Positions 17,337 to 25,324 of a DNA stretch of 64,000 nucleotides are shown here, in pieces. Numbering within the stretch: position 1 is the stretch's first letter; every line of letters starts with the position of its first letter. This DNA comes from DATENM01 sp045807725 (GTDB lineage Bacteria > Acidobacteriota > Blastocatellia > UBA7656). The notes below the pieces were generated by a model. The model was not told where the DNA came from. It was given only the letters and a program-made list of their open reading frames with translations, and made no database searches. The translations under genes and the position numbers were made by a program. The stretch lies in contig JBJMGV010000054.1 in the NCBI GenBank assembly GCA_045807725.1, positions 61,061 to 125,060 on the forward strand. Direction: 5' to 3'.

Positions 17337-17417
17337 CTATCAGCGGATACCTGGGTCGCAGGTGTTACAAACCGGCTTATTGCCAGCCTGGGTTCAGCCA
17401 CTACAACAACTTTCGAT

Positions 17418-20294
17418 TCACTGATTCAACTTCATGCCGCCGAGCAGGATGGCATTGAACAGGAATTTGAACGTGCCCCAGGTCTGCGCGCGATGCTGCG
17501 TGCGAAAGCCGAAGAGGATGACGCGCCCTTTGCCAAAATTCACATCAACCAGCGCCGACTTGCCGGCGATGAACTGTGGCCCAAGCAGCCAACCTGAGCG
17601 TAACGGGTTGCCTTCGACGTAACGCGCTACGGATCGCGCGCGTTGCGGGTCGGTGATCTCGAAGGCAAAGGCGCTGACCAGATTGCTCGCGCCGTCGGCT
17701 GCGGCTTGCGGGCGCATCTCAGCGGGCGCAGTCGGGTTAATGCGAGTCTGCGCCGAACGTTGCCTTTCGGGCGCAGGCGGGCGCTCCGTTTCGCCGCGCC
17801 CGCGCCGCGTGCCGCTGACGAAGTAGAGGTCGGCTTCAGCCGGCATCCCATAACCAATTGGGCTGGTCGTATCCACCACGGCGTGGAAGATCGAGCCGGG
17901 CGCGTAGAACTGATCGCGCCGCACGCCGTCGAGCACGTTCTTCACCGGCAGATCAAATTGCTTCAACGCAAGCTCAGTCGCCGAATCCAAACAGATCAAC
18001 ACGCCGCCCGCTTCGACAAAACTTTTTAGAGCCGCAACGCCCGCTTCAGTGATGCCGCCGGTGTACTCTTCGGGATAAGAGCCGGCGCGGTTGCCATTGA
18101 CAATCTGCTGCATCGACTGGTCGGGCAAGATGACGACATCGAACTTATCTTTGAGATTGCCGGCGCGCACGTCCGCATCGTAGACGTTCTTGTAATCGAA
18201 GCCGAACTGCTCAAGCGCCCACCGCGTCCAGCCTTCATCCATCGAAGCCACCCAACTGCGATAGAGCGCCAGGCGCGGCTTGGCGACTGGCTTCGCAATG
18301 GCAAACAGATTGACCAGGGCATCTTTATCTGGCACGCGTTCCAGGTTAATGTCCCGGCTCATCGCAAGCGATGAAATACTGCTCGTGAAGGTCCGGCTTC
18401 GGGCCATTGCCTGCGCAGCTTTCGGCGTTCTCTTTTGATCGCTCGGTGATTCACTGCTCACGACAAAGCTTCCCACAGGGTACTCTTTGCCATTCGCTCT
18501 GACTGGTTGCGCAAGCCTTGAGATACTTACTTTAGTGGATGAGCCGAAGAGGGCGTTGACGAAATCGAAGGCTTTGTTTCGGTCGGCTGACACAACAAAC
18601 TGCATTGCCGGACCCACCATAAAAGAACCGACGCGGAGATCAGAGAACTCGGCGTTGAGCTTTGCCATCTCTGCATCAAAGGGCTTGCTAGCTTCCGTGT
18701 ACTCAACGCCCATCTGCATCGGCAGCGTCCAGCCGGCAACGTCATAAGGCTGTTCAGCCGGGCCGCCCGGATAGATTCGCCGGTCGGGATAATGCTGCGC
18801 TTCAAACAGGCACTTCACATTGGCGCGATAAGGTTGTGCAAGCAAGATTACAAAACTACCTGCCGCGTACGTCCTGCCGTCAACGGTGAATTCAGATGTG
18901 GCGCGATGCGCTTCGACGCCTTGTTGAAGCAGGATGCTAATCATCTTGTCGGCGGTCGGGCGGTCGTGCTGCTCGGCGGGGATGATGTAAGCATACGGCG
19001 CATCCGTCTTCCCTGCTTCGATGGCGCGCTCGGCAACATTGACGAAGTTGCGGACATATTCATCGTGATGCAATGCCGCTTCTTCCAGCGCAGTGCGCGT
19101 CGTCACCAGCTCCATATTCATAATGTCGCGCATCGTCCACGCGCCGCCCGGCCACGGGTCAGGGTAATTCGTCGCCGCAACCAGCGGGTCCGCAAGGCCG
19201 CGCGTCGGCGAGCGCAACTGCTCGCGCTTGATCTGCATCGACGTGGCGATGTTGACCGACGCCGCTTCGGTGAGAATGCCGACCGCGTTGTGATAGTAAG
19301 GCGCTGTGCGCAAGCCGCCGTGCCACCACGTGTCGTAAGTCGAATTGGTCACGATGCCTTTGAAGCCTGCGGCCTGTAAGTTCAACGCCATCTGCGAGCC
19401 AATCGCGCCGACCGTGCGCAGAATGGTCGGATCAATATTCGGATTCGATGGGTCGAAGAACGGCGGCACGCACATACGCGAGCCGAACTGGCCTTGCTGG
19501 TGCACGTCGTAAACGATTTCAGGAAACCACTCGCGCCAGAAAAGATTCGAGACAATCTGCGTCTCGACCTGCGTCAGCATAAACCAGTCGCGGTTGTCGT
19601 CGTGACCCGTGTAATGGTGATAGAGCACGGGCGGGCTGGTTCCTTCGTACGGCGTGCCGAGCGTCTTGCGATACCAGTTCGTAACAATATCAATGCCGTC
19701 CGGGTTGACCGACGGAACCAGCACCAAAACGGTATTGCGCAAAATCTCTCGCGTCGCCGCTGAATCGTCGCTCGCCAGGCGATAAGCCAGTTCCATCGCC
19801 ATCTGCGAGGCGACGATTTCGGTCGAGTGAATCGAGCAAGTGATGGCGACTACAGCGGGTGTTGTGCGAATGAGCCGCTCGCGTTCTTCGCTGCTCGCAA
19901 TCAAGCGCGGGTCGGCGAGCTTGCGTTGCGCTTCGCGGATGCGCGGCAAATTCTCGATGTTCTCTTCTGATGAAATCAACGCGACGATGAAGGGCCGCCG
20001 CTCGGTCGTCAGTCCCGGCTGATGCACAGATACGCGCCCTGATGCCGCATCCAGTCGCTTGAAGTAATCGACGATCTGCGACCAATCGGCGAGCTTGCGA
20101 TCATCGCCCGGCGCAAATCCCAGCGCGTCGCGCGGCGCGGGTACGCTTGCCGCTTTCGCCGCTGTTGCTGCGACGGGCCGATGGTTGATTGCTTGTTCAT
20201 CGCCGGATTGCCGGGCAAAAACAGAAGCCGCCGGCCAGGCCATCAGCAGTGAACAGGCCAGCAGAGCCGAGAGCATTCGAGTGCGCGCGATCAT
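17418..20294 (-). CDS. exported M14-family zinc carboxypeptidase, large form
   Basis: A 958-residue secreted peptidase. The signal peptide ends near FAR-Q (residue 29). The M14 catalytic domain spans about residues 65-380: HSTE gives His156 and Glu159, VNPDG is conserved, GHDDNRDW is the substrate loop, YDVHQQG gives the third ligand His265, and GILTEAAS holds the general-base Glu. After the peptidase domain, an approximately 550-residue extension includes a segment (VILPDQSMQQI, then GGVLICLDSATELAL) resembling a glutamine-amidotransferase-like fold. This long form is frequent in Acidobacteria and Bacteroidota. Likely role is degradation of external peptides. Divergent from plsC. Confidence 0.85.
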   Translation of the reverse strand: MIARTRMLSALLACSLLMAWPAASVFARQSGDEQAINHRPVAATAAKAASVPAPRDALGFAPGDDRKLADWSQIVDYFKRLDAASGRVSVHQPGLTTERRPFIVALISSEENIENLPRIREAQRKLADPRLIASSEERERLIRTTPAVVAITCSIHSTEIVASQMAMELAYRLASDDSAATREILRNTVLVLVPSVNPDGIDIVTNWYRKTLGTPYEGTSPPVLYHHYTGHDDNRDWFMLTQVETQIVSNLFWREWFPEIVYDVHQQGQFGSRMCVPPFFDPSNPNIDPTILRTVGAIGSQMALNLQAAGFKGIVTNSTYDTWWHGGLRTAPYYHNAVGILTEAASVNIATSMQIKREQLRSPTRGLADPLVAATNYPDPWPGGAWTMRDIMNMELVTTRTALEEAALHHDEYVRNFVNVAERAIEAGKTDAPYAYIIPAEQHDRPTADKMISILLQQGVEAHRATSEFTVDGRTYAAGSFVILLAQPYRANVKCLFEAQHYPDRRIYPGGPAEQPYDVAGWTLPMQMGVEYTEASKPFDAEMAKLNAEFSDLRVGSFMVGPAMQFVVSADRNKAFDFVNALFGSSTKVSISRLAQPVRANGKEYPVGSFVVSSESPSDQKRTPKAAQAMARSRTFTSSISSLAMSRDINLERVPDKDALVNLFAIAKPVAKPRLALYRSWVASMDEGWTRWALEQFGFDYKNVYDADVRAGNLKDKFDVVILPDQSMQQIVNGNRAGSYPEEYTGGITEAGVAALKSFVEAGGVLICLDSATELALKQFDLPVKNVLDGVRRDQFYAPGSIFHAVVDTTSPIGYGMPAEADLYFVSGTRRGRGETERPPAPERQRSAQTRINPTAPAEMRPQAAADGASNLVSAFAFEITDPQRARSVARYVEGNPLRSGWLLGPQFIAGKSALVDVNFGKGRVILFGFRTQHRAQTWGTFKFLFNAILLGGMKLNQ

Positions 20295-20446
20295 GAGTTT
20301 TGATGTGCCTCGATGTTGGAATGGTCGGGCGTGGCCTCCACTGACAAGTCCGCTGCAACCCGCCGAAGATGGAAAGAGCCTAGCACATCTGCTAGGCTTG
20401 CGCTAATTCGCAAGAGTAGAGTTTATCCCGATGAGGAGCACATTTG

Positions 20447-21157
20447 ATGATAGCGCGCTTGCGCGGAATCTTTTTACTGGCTTTCTGGTTCACGGCGATT
20501 GGCATCCTGGCTCCTTTTTTAATCGTCCTGCGTCTGTTGACCGGCAACGAAAACATGATCTATTCGCCCGTGCGCCTGTTCGTGCGGTTGGGCCTCTGGC
20601 TGGTCGGCGTCAAAGTCGAAGTCAGCGGACGCGAACGGCTCGACCCCGGCCAGTCCTACATCTTCACGCCGAATCATCAGAGCCTGATCGAAGTGCCGCT
20701 GTTTGTGACTTACCTCGGACGCAACCCGGCTTATCTCGCCAAGAAAGAGGTCTTCAAGTATCCGATCTTCGGCTACGGCATCGGCCTGATGGGCGTCGTG
20801 CCGGTTGACCGCAGCAACAGCCCGTCGGCGGTCGAGAGCGCCAAGGCGGCAACCGAGCTTTTGCGCAAAGGCAAATCATACGTCGTCTATCCCGAAGGCA
20901 CGCGCTCACCTGATGGCCGGCTGCTGCCGTTCAAGAAAGGCGCGTTTATGATGGCGATTGAAGCGGGCGTGCCGGTCGTGCCGGTTACGGTCTCCGGCGC
21001 GACCCGCATTATGCCCAAGGCCAAGATCGAGGTTCACCCTTCGACCGTGCGACTGACCATTCACGATCCTATCCCGACGACCGGCTATTCGCGCGAGAAC
21101 GTCGCCGAACTGGTCACACGCGCCCGCCAGCAAGTCCTCTCGGCCCTCGGCGACTGA
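20447..21157 (+). CDS. plsC: 1-acyl-sn-glycerol-3-phosphate acyltransferase
   Basis: Membrane-associated acyltransferase making phosphatidic acid. Residues 5-30 form a hydrophobic helix. Motif I reads NHQSLIEVP: His78 is present but the position normally held by Asp (HX4D) is Glu83. Motif II region GVVPVDRSN and motif III YPEGTRSPDG (149-158) are intact, as is motif IV (VPVVPVTVSG). GAGGAG precedes the ATG at 20447; a TTG three bases upstream is less likely. Length is normal. The Asp-to-Glu change should be checked for activity; homologues may tolerate it. Confidence 0.85.
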   Translation: MIARLRGIFLLAFWFTAIGILAPFLIVLRLLTGNENMIYSPVRLFVRLGLWLVGVKVEVSGRERLDPGQSYIFTPNHQSLIEVPLFVTYLGRNPAYLAKKEVFKYPIFGYGIGLMGVVPVDRSNSPSAVESAKAATELLRKGKSYVVYPEGTRSPDGRLLPFKKGAFMMAIEAGVPVVPVTVSGATRIMPKAKIEVHPSTVRLTIHDPIPTTGYSRENVAELVTRARQQVLSALGD

Positions 21158-21171
21158 TTCATCCTTTCCCC

Positions 21172-21213
21172 TTGACATTCTACAGGAGCCGCTTTATTAT
21201 CACCTCCTGTAGA
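21172..21213 (+). promoter_or_regulatory. padR promoter with overlapping operator-like dyad
   Basis: TTGACA (21172-21177), 17 bp, TATTAT (21195-21200): a near-consensus sigma70-type promoter. A perfect 10-bp dyad, TCTACAGGAG (21179-21188) and CTCCTGTAGA (21204-21213), brackets the -10 box. A further small palindrome TAGATAATCTA lies at 21210-21220. Position argues for autorepression by the PadR protein encoded next. Confidence 0.75.
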
Positions 21214-21231
21214 TAATCTAGGGGAGGATTA

Positions 21232-21585
21232 ATGGCCAGGCAGAAAGACGATCTAGCGAAGCAGCGGGCCGACCTGTTGCAAGGCACGCTCGACATGCTG
21301 ATCTTGAAAACGCTGGCGCTCGAAGCGATGCACGGCTGGGGCATCGCCCAGCGCATTCAGCAAATCTCCGAAGGCGTGCTCAGCATCAACCAGGGGTCGC
21401 TCTACCCGGCGCTCTACCGGCTCGAAAACAAAGGCTGGGTCGCTGCCGAATGGGGCAGTTCCGACAACAATCGCCAGGCGAAGTACTATTCGCTCACCCG
21501 TGCCGGGCGCAAACAACTTGCCGAAGAAGAGGACAATTGGAGGCGGCTCTCGACGGCGATCACTCAGGTGCTCGAAACATCTTAG
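21232..21585 (+). CDS. PadR family transcriptional regulator
   Basis: A 117-residue winged-helix repressor of the short PadR type (subfamily 2). The winged helix covers residues 13-90 (LLQGTLDMLILKTLALEAMH, then ISEGVLSINQGSLYPALYRL, then the wing NNRQAKYYSLTRAGRKQL), with a final dimerisation helix. GGGGAGG precedes the ATG. It is followed after 15 bp by an ADOP permease, the standard acidobacterial pair. Binding to the dyad over its own promoter, with relief by an unknown ligand, is inferred from position. Confidence 0.9.
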   Translation: MARQKDDLAKQRADLLQGTLDMLILKTLALEAMHGWGIAQRIQQISEGVLSINQGSLYPALYRLENKGWVAAEWGSSDNNRQAKYYSLTRAGRKQLAEEEDNWRRLSTAITQVLETS

Positions 21586-21600
21586 CCGGAGGTTCGTCCG

Positions 21601-24258
21601 ATGTTCACCAATCTATCGCGCATCGCGCGTATGGTCTTTCGCCGCAACCAGGCGGAGCACGAGATGGACGCCGAGTTGCGCTTTCACCTCGAAATGGAAA
21701 CGAAGAAAAACATGCTTCGCGGCATGGGCGAAAAGGAAGCTCGCCAACTGGCGCTGCGCAGTTTCGGCGGCGTCGAGTTGACCAAAGAACAGTGCCGCGA
21801 TGCGCGCGGCGGTCGCCTCATCGACACCACCCTGCAAGACCTGCGTTATGGCGCGCGCGTGCTGCGGCGCAATCCCGGATTCACGCTCGTCGCGCTGTTG
21901 ACGCTGACGTTAGGCATCGGCGCGAACACGGCCATCTTCAGCGTCATCTACGGCGTGTTGATGCGCCCGCTGCCTTATGCGGAGGGCGACCGCCTCGTCG
22001 TTTTGCACCAGCAAGCGCCGCTTGCCCGCGTCAACGACCTGAATTTTTCGGTCAAAGAGATTACCGATTACCGCGAGCAGTCGCAGACGCTCGATCAAGT
22101 GGTCGAGCACCATTCAATGTCGTTCATCCTCTTGGGCGGCGAAGAGGCGCAGCGCGTGCAGACGGCGGTAGTCTCGGCGAACTTCTTCGATATGCTCGGC
22201 ATCAAGGCGCTCCACGGGCGCACGTTTTTGCCGAGCGATGACGAAAAGGGCGCGGATGCCGTCCTCGTTCTCAGTTACAACTATTGGAAGCAACAATACA
22301 AAAGCGATCCGAACATCGTGGGCCGCGTCTTTCGCATGAATGACAAGCCGCACACCGTCATTGGCGTGCTGCCGCCGATCCCGCAGTATCCGAGCGAAAG
22401 CGATGTCTATATGCCGACGGTCGCTTGCCCGATGCGCTCAAGCGACCGCTTCATCGCCAACCGCACGTTCCGTATGATGAACGTCTTCGGCAGGCTGAAG
22501 CCGGGGGTGACGGTCGAGCAAGCACAGGCAGACCTCTCGGCCATTGCCAACAACTTGCAGCGCGCTTACCCGGATGCGTATCCCGAAAATCGCGGCTACG
22601 CAGCGACGCTCGCGCCGTTGCAGGAAGAGTTGACGCGGCAGGCAAAGCCGACCTTTTTGATCCTGCTCGGCACGGCGGGGCTGGTGCTGTTGATTGCTTG
22701 CGCGAATGTGGCGAATCTTACGTTAGCAAGGTTGATGCAGCGCGAGCGCGAGATGGCCATTCGCGCGGCGATGGGCGCAGGGCGCGGGCGGTTGATCCGC
22801 CAGATGCTGACTGAGAGCACGATGCTGGCGCTGGCGGGCGGCGCGCTCGGCTTGCTGGTTGCCGCCTGGGGCTTGCACCTGCTTGTGACCTTCGCGGCCC
22901 GCTTCACGCCGCGCGCGCACGAGATCACCATCGACGGATTCGTGTTGCTCTTTACGCTTCTGGTTTCGCTCGGAACCGGCCTTGCGTTCGGATTGATGCC
23001 GGTGCTCGGCTCGGACAAGAACCTGTCGGGCGCGCTCAAAGAGAACAGCCGCACGACGGCGGGCGTTGCTCGTCACCGCGCCCGCAACGTGCTGGTCGTC
23101 GCGCAGGTGGCTTTGTCGTTTATGCTACTGATGGGCGCGGGGCTGATGATGCGCAGCCTGCTCAAGCTGCAATCGGTCAACCCCGGCTTCAATCCTGAAA
23201 GCGTGTTGACGCTGCGCATCAGCCCGAACTGGTCGCACCACGCCACCAACGAGCAGTACCGCGATTTCACGCTGCGGCTGCTCGACCGCGTCCGCTCGCA
23301 GCCCGGCGTGCAATTGGCGGCGCTCGGCTCGACCTACCCGCTCAACGCCAACAGCATACGCTTCGGGCCATTCTCGCAGACGTTCGAGATCGAAGGGCGA
23401 GCGCAAGAGAGTGGCGCGCCGCCGCTCACCGCCGACGCGCGCACCATCACGCCCGATTATTTCGAGACGTTAAAGATGCCGATGGTTCAAGGCCGCGCCT
23501 TTGCCGAGAGCGACAACGACAAAGCGCCGCTCGTCGCCCTCATCAATCAGACGGCGGCGCGGCATTACTGGGGCGACGAAGACCCGCTTGACCGGCGCAT
23601 CACCTTTGATCGCGGCGAGCACTGGCTGAAGATCGTCGGCGTCGTCGGCGACGTGAAGCAGTACGGGCTTGATCGCGCCGCGACCGATGAGCTTTACACG
23701 CCGCACGCGCAGAACCCCGGCGCGAATCAACTGCTGGTGCGGACGGCGACCGCGCCGATGGCGATGGCGCAGTTGATGCGCGAAGTCGTGCGCGACGTTG
23801 ACCCGGAGACCGCCGTCGATAACGTGCAGACGCTCGAACGCGTGCGCGACGAATCGCTGGCCTCGCCGCGATTGACGACGGTGTTGCTGGGACTGTTTGC
23901 GGCGCTGGCGATGGTCATCACGGCAGCGGGAATTGCCGGCGTGATGGCCTTGACCGTGACCCAGCGGACGCACGAGATCGGCGTGAGAATGGCTCTGGGA
24001 GCCAGTTCGACCAACGTGATGACGATGGTGGTGCGGCAAGGGATGACGCTCGTCGCGGTCGGCCTTGCAGTAGGCGCAGCCGGCGCGTTCGGATTGGCGC
24101 GAATGATGTCGTCGCTGCTGTTCGCGGTAACGCCGAGCGACCCGCTGACCTTTGGCGCGGTGGCATTCGCGTTGACTGCAATTGCGGCAATGTCGTGCCT
24201 GGTTCCGGCTCGCCGCGTCACGCGCATCGACCCAATGCTGGCGCTCAGGGCGGAATAA
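21601..24258 (+). CDS. ADOP-type duplicated FtsX/MacB permease
   Basis: An 885-residue inner-membrane protein of the acidobacterial duplicated orphan permease group. A cytosolic N-terminal helical segment (residues 1-75, HEMDAELRFHLEMETKKNML) is followed by a first MacB_PCD/FtsX unit (transmembrane helix at GFTLVALLTLTLGIGANTAIF, periplasmic domain, three helices near 360-470) and a second unit with helices at about 490-520 and 760-880. No ATPase gene is adjacent, as is typical. GGAGG precedes the start. Cargo is unknown; control by the upstream PadR is likely. Confidence 0.9.
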   Translation: MFTNLSRIARMVFRRNQAEHEMDAELRFHLEMETKKNMLRGMGEKEARQLALRSFGGVELTKEQCRDARGGRLIDTTLQDLRYGARVLRRNPGFTLVALLTLTLGIGANTAIFSVIYGVLMRPLPYAEGDRLVVLHQQAPLARVNDLNFSVKEITDYREQSQTLDQVVEHHSMSFILLGGEEAQRVQTAVVSANFFDMLGIKALHGRTFLPSDDEKGADAVLVLSYNYWKQQYKSDPNIVGRVFRMNDKPHTVIGVLPPIPQYPSESDVYMPTVACPMRSSDRFIANRTFRMMNVFGRLKPGVTVEQAQADLSAIANNLQRAYPDAYPENRGYAATLAPLQEELTRQAKPTFLILLGTAGLVLLIACANVANLTLARLMQREREMAIRAAMGAGRGRLIRQMLTESTMLALAGGALGLLVAAWGLHLLVTFAARFTPRAHEITIDGFVLLFTLLVSLGTGLAFGLMPVLGSDKNLSGALKENSRTTAGVARHRARNVLVVAQVALSFMLLMGAGLMMRSLLKLQSVNPGFNPESVLTLRISPNWSHHATNEQYRDFTLRLLDRVRSQPGVQLAALGSTYPLNANSIRFGPFSQTFEIEGRAQESGAPPLTADARTITPDYFETLKMPMVQGRAFAESDNDKAPLVALINQTAARHYWGDEDPLDRRITFDRGEHWLKIVGVVGDVKQYGLDRAATDELYTPHAQNPGANQLLVRTATAPMAMAQLMREVVRDVDPETAVDNVQTLERVRDESLASPRLTTVLLGLFAALAMVITAAGIAGVMALTVTQRTHEIGVRMALGASSTNVMTMVVRQGMTLVAVGLAVGAAGAFGLARMMSSLLFAVTPSDPLTFGAVAFALTAIAAMSCLVPARRVTRIDPMLALRAE

Positions 24259-24381
24259 TCAGTGATGAGTGATGAGTGATGAGTCAGAGTGAGAAGAAGA
24301 TGGCCAAGTATGAGACACGCTTTACATCTCATTCATCACTCATTACTCATCACTCATCACTTTACCTCATCACTCATTACT
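24259..24381. repeat. inverted short-tandem-repeat locus, word TGATGAG
   Basis: The left arm 24259-24293 has GTGATGAGTGATGAG-type tandem words; the right arm 24327-24381 has complementary CATCACTCATTACTC-type words. The locus lies between convergent genes. The right arm contains the TAA of the minus-strand gene (24370-24372). Confidence 0.8.
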
Positions 24382-25224
24382 GGTTTCGCGTTGGCATTTA
24401 TCGAAATCGTTGAGGCGGTAGATGCCGGTGTCGAGGCGCTCGGCATAAGCTTCTTTGACGAGCGCCTGATTGCCTTTGCCGGCGTCAGGCCGTGATAATC
24501 CAGTGATGCGCGCCAGCTCGCCGCGCACGGTCAGGCCCGCGCCGTTGAGAAAGGCGCGGGCCACTTCTTTGAGCGCCACCTCGCGCTTCACCTTCACCGC
24601 CAGCTCGTCACTGAATCGGCTATCCGAAAGCATCCAGATGTAAGTGAACCACGGCTCGTAGAGGACTTCGCCGGGGATGACCTTCATCGTGCGTTGCAAC
24701 TCGTCCATCGCACGGGTGAAGCGGGCGCGGTCGCCTACACCGGATTCGACGCGCAGATCACAGGTGGCCATCTCCCATTCGCGGCGCAGCACTTTCAAAA
24801 TGGCGCGGGCGTCGGCTGACAGCGCTTCCGCTTCTTTGCGGCGTGGCACGCCCCACAGCGCATTGAAGTGCGGGACCAGGCGGCGGGCGACAAACGTCGC
24901 GCGGCCTTTGGCCAGCTTAGCGTAATAGACCCTGCCGCGCCGCATCACTTCGTCTTTAGTCACCCACGCGAGGCTCGCTTCGGGGTCCTTCTGCACGTTG
25001 CGCGGCATAAAGGCGTCGCGCCGTCCGCACACGGCAACATAAAGCGATGGGCCGCCGCGCCGCGCATCCATCATCGCCGAGCAAAATCCGACCGCTTCGA
25101 TCAACTGCTCGGCCTCCACCGCCGTCTCGACGCGCAGGTCTGCCGCGCGCCGCCACATGCGGTCGCGGTAGGCTTCAATCTCTTCGGGAATCTCCGGCTT
25201 CTTCAAAGTCCGATGATTGTACAC
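24370..25224 (-). CDS. AlkZ/YcaQ-related winged-helix protein
   Basis: About 284 residues. The central part (GPSLYVAVCGRRDAFMPRNV, EASLAWVTKDEVMRRGRVYY, LVPHFNALWG) resembles proteins annotated as AlkZ-related winged-helix DNA-binding proteins; this is from memory of the family and only moderately certain. The second half has winged-helix character (ARAILKVLRREWEMATCDLR). The start is uncertain: a GTG at 25224 is offered, a TTG lies slightly downstream, and the longest reading frame (start 25290) passes through a hairpin repeat at 25252-25274. No catalytic residues are assigned. Last codon supplied by the word repeat. Confidence 0.5.
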   Translation of the reverse strand: MYNHRTLKKPEIPEEIEAYRDRMWRRAADLRVETAVEAEQLIEAVGFCSAMMDARRGGPSLYVAVCGRRDAFMPRNVQKDPEASLAWVTKDEVMRRGRVYYAKLAKGRATFVARRLVPHFNALWGVPRRKEAEALSADARAILKVLRREWEMATCDLRVESGVGDRARFTRAMDELQRTMKVIPGEVLYEPWFTYIWMLSDSRFSDELAVKVKREVALKEVARAFLNGAGLTVRGELARITGLSRPDAGKGNQALVKEAYAERLDTGIYRLNDFDKCQRETSNE

Positions 25225-25251
25225 CGACGAGCGCCGAAGACAATAGCGTAT

Positions 25252-25274
25252 GGGGCAGAGACGCGCCCTGCCCC
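25252..25274. repeat. small GC-rich hairpin element
   Basis: GGGGCAG (25252-25258) and CTGCCCC (25268-25274) form a perfect 7-bp stem with a 9-base loop, upstream of the AlkZ-related gene. It resembles the TAGGGGCAGGGC-type intergenic hairpins seen in many bacterial genomes; only one clear copy is visible here. Confidence 0.5.
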
Positions 25275-25324
25275 TACAGACATTCTTCAACGTTGTTACT
25301 GCCGCAAATAGGCGGCTGACTTCG

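Noticed and set aside
25252..25290. Start of the AlkZ-related gene upstream of 25224
   Set aside because: It would translate the hairpin repeat into a Cys/Arg-rich leader absent from such proteins.
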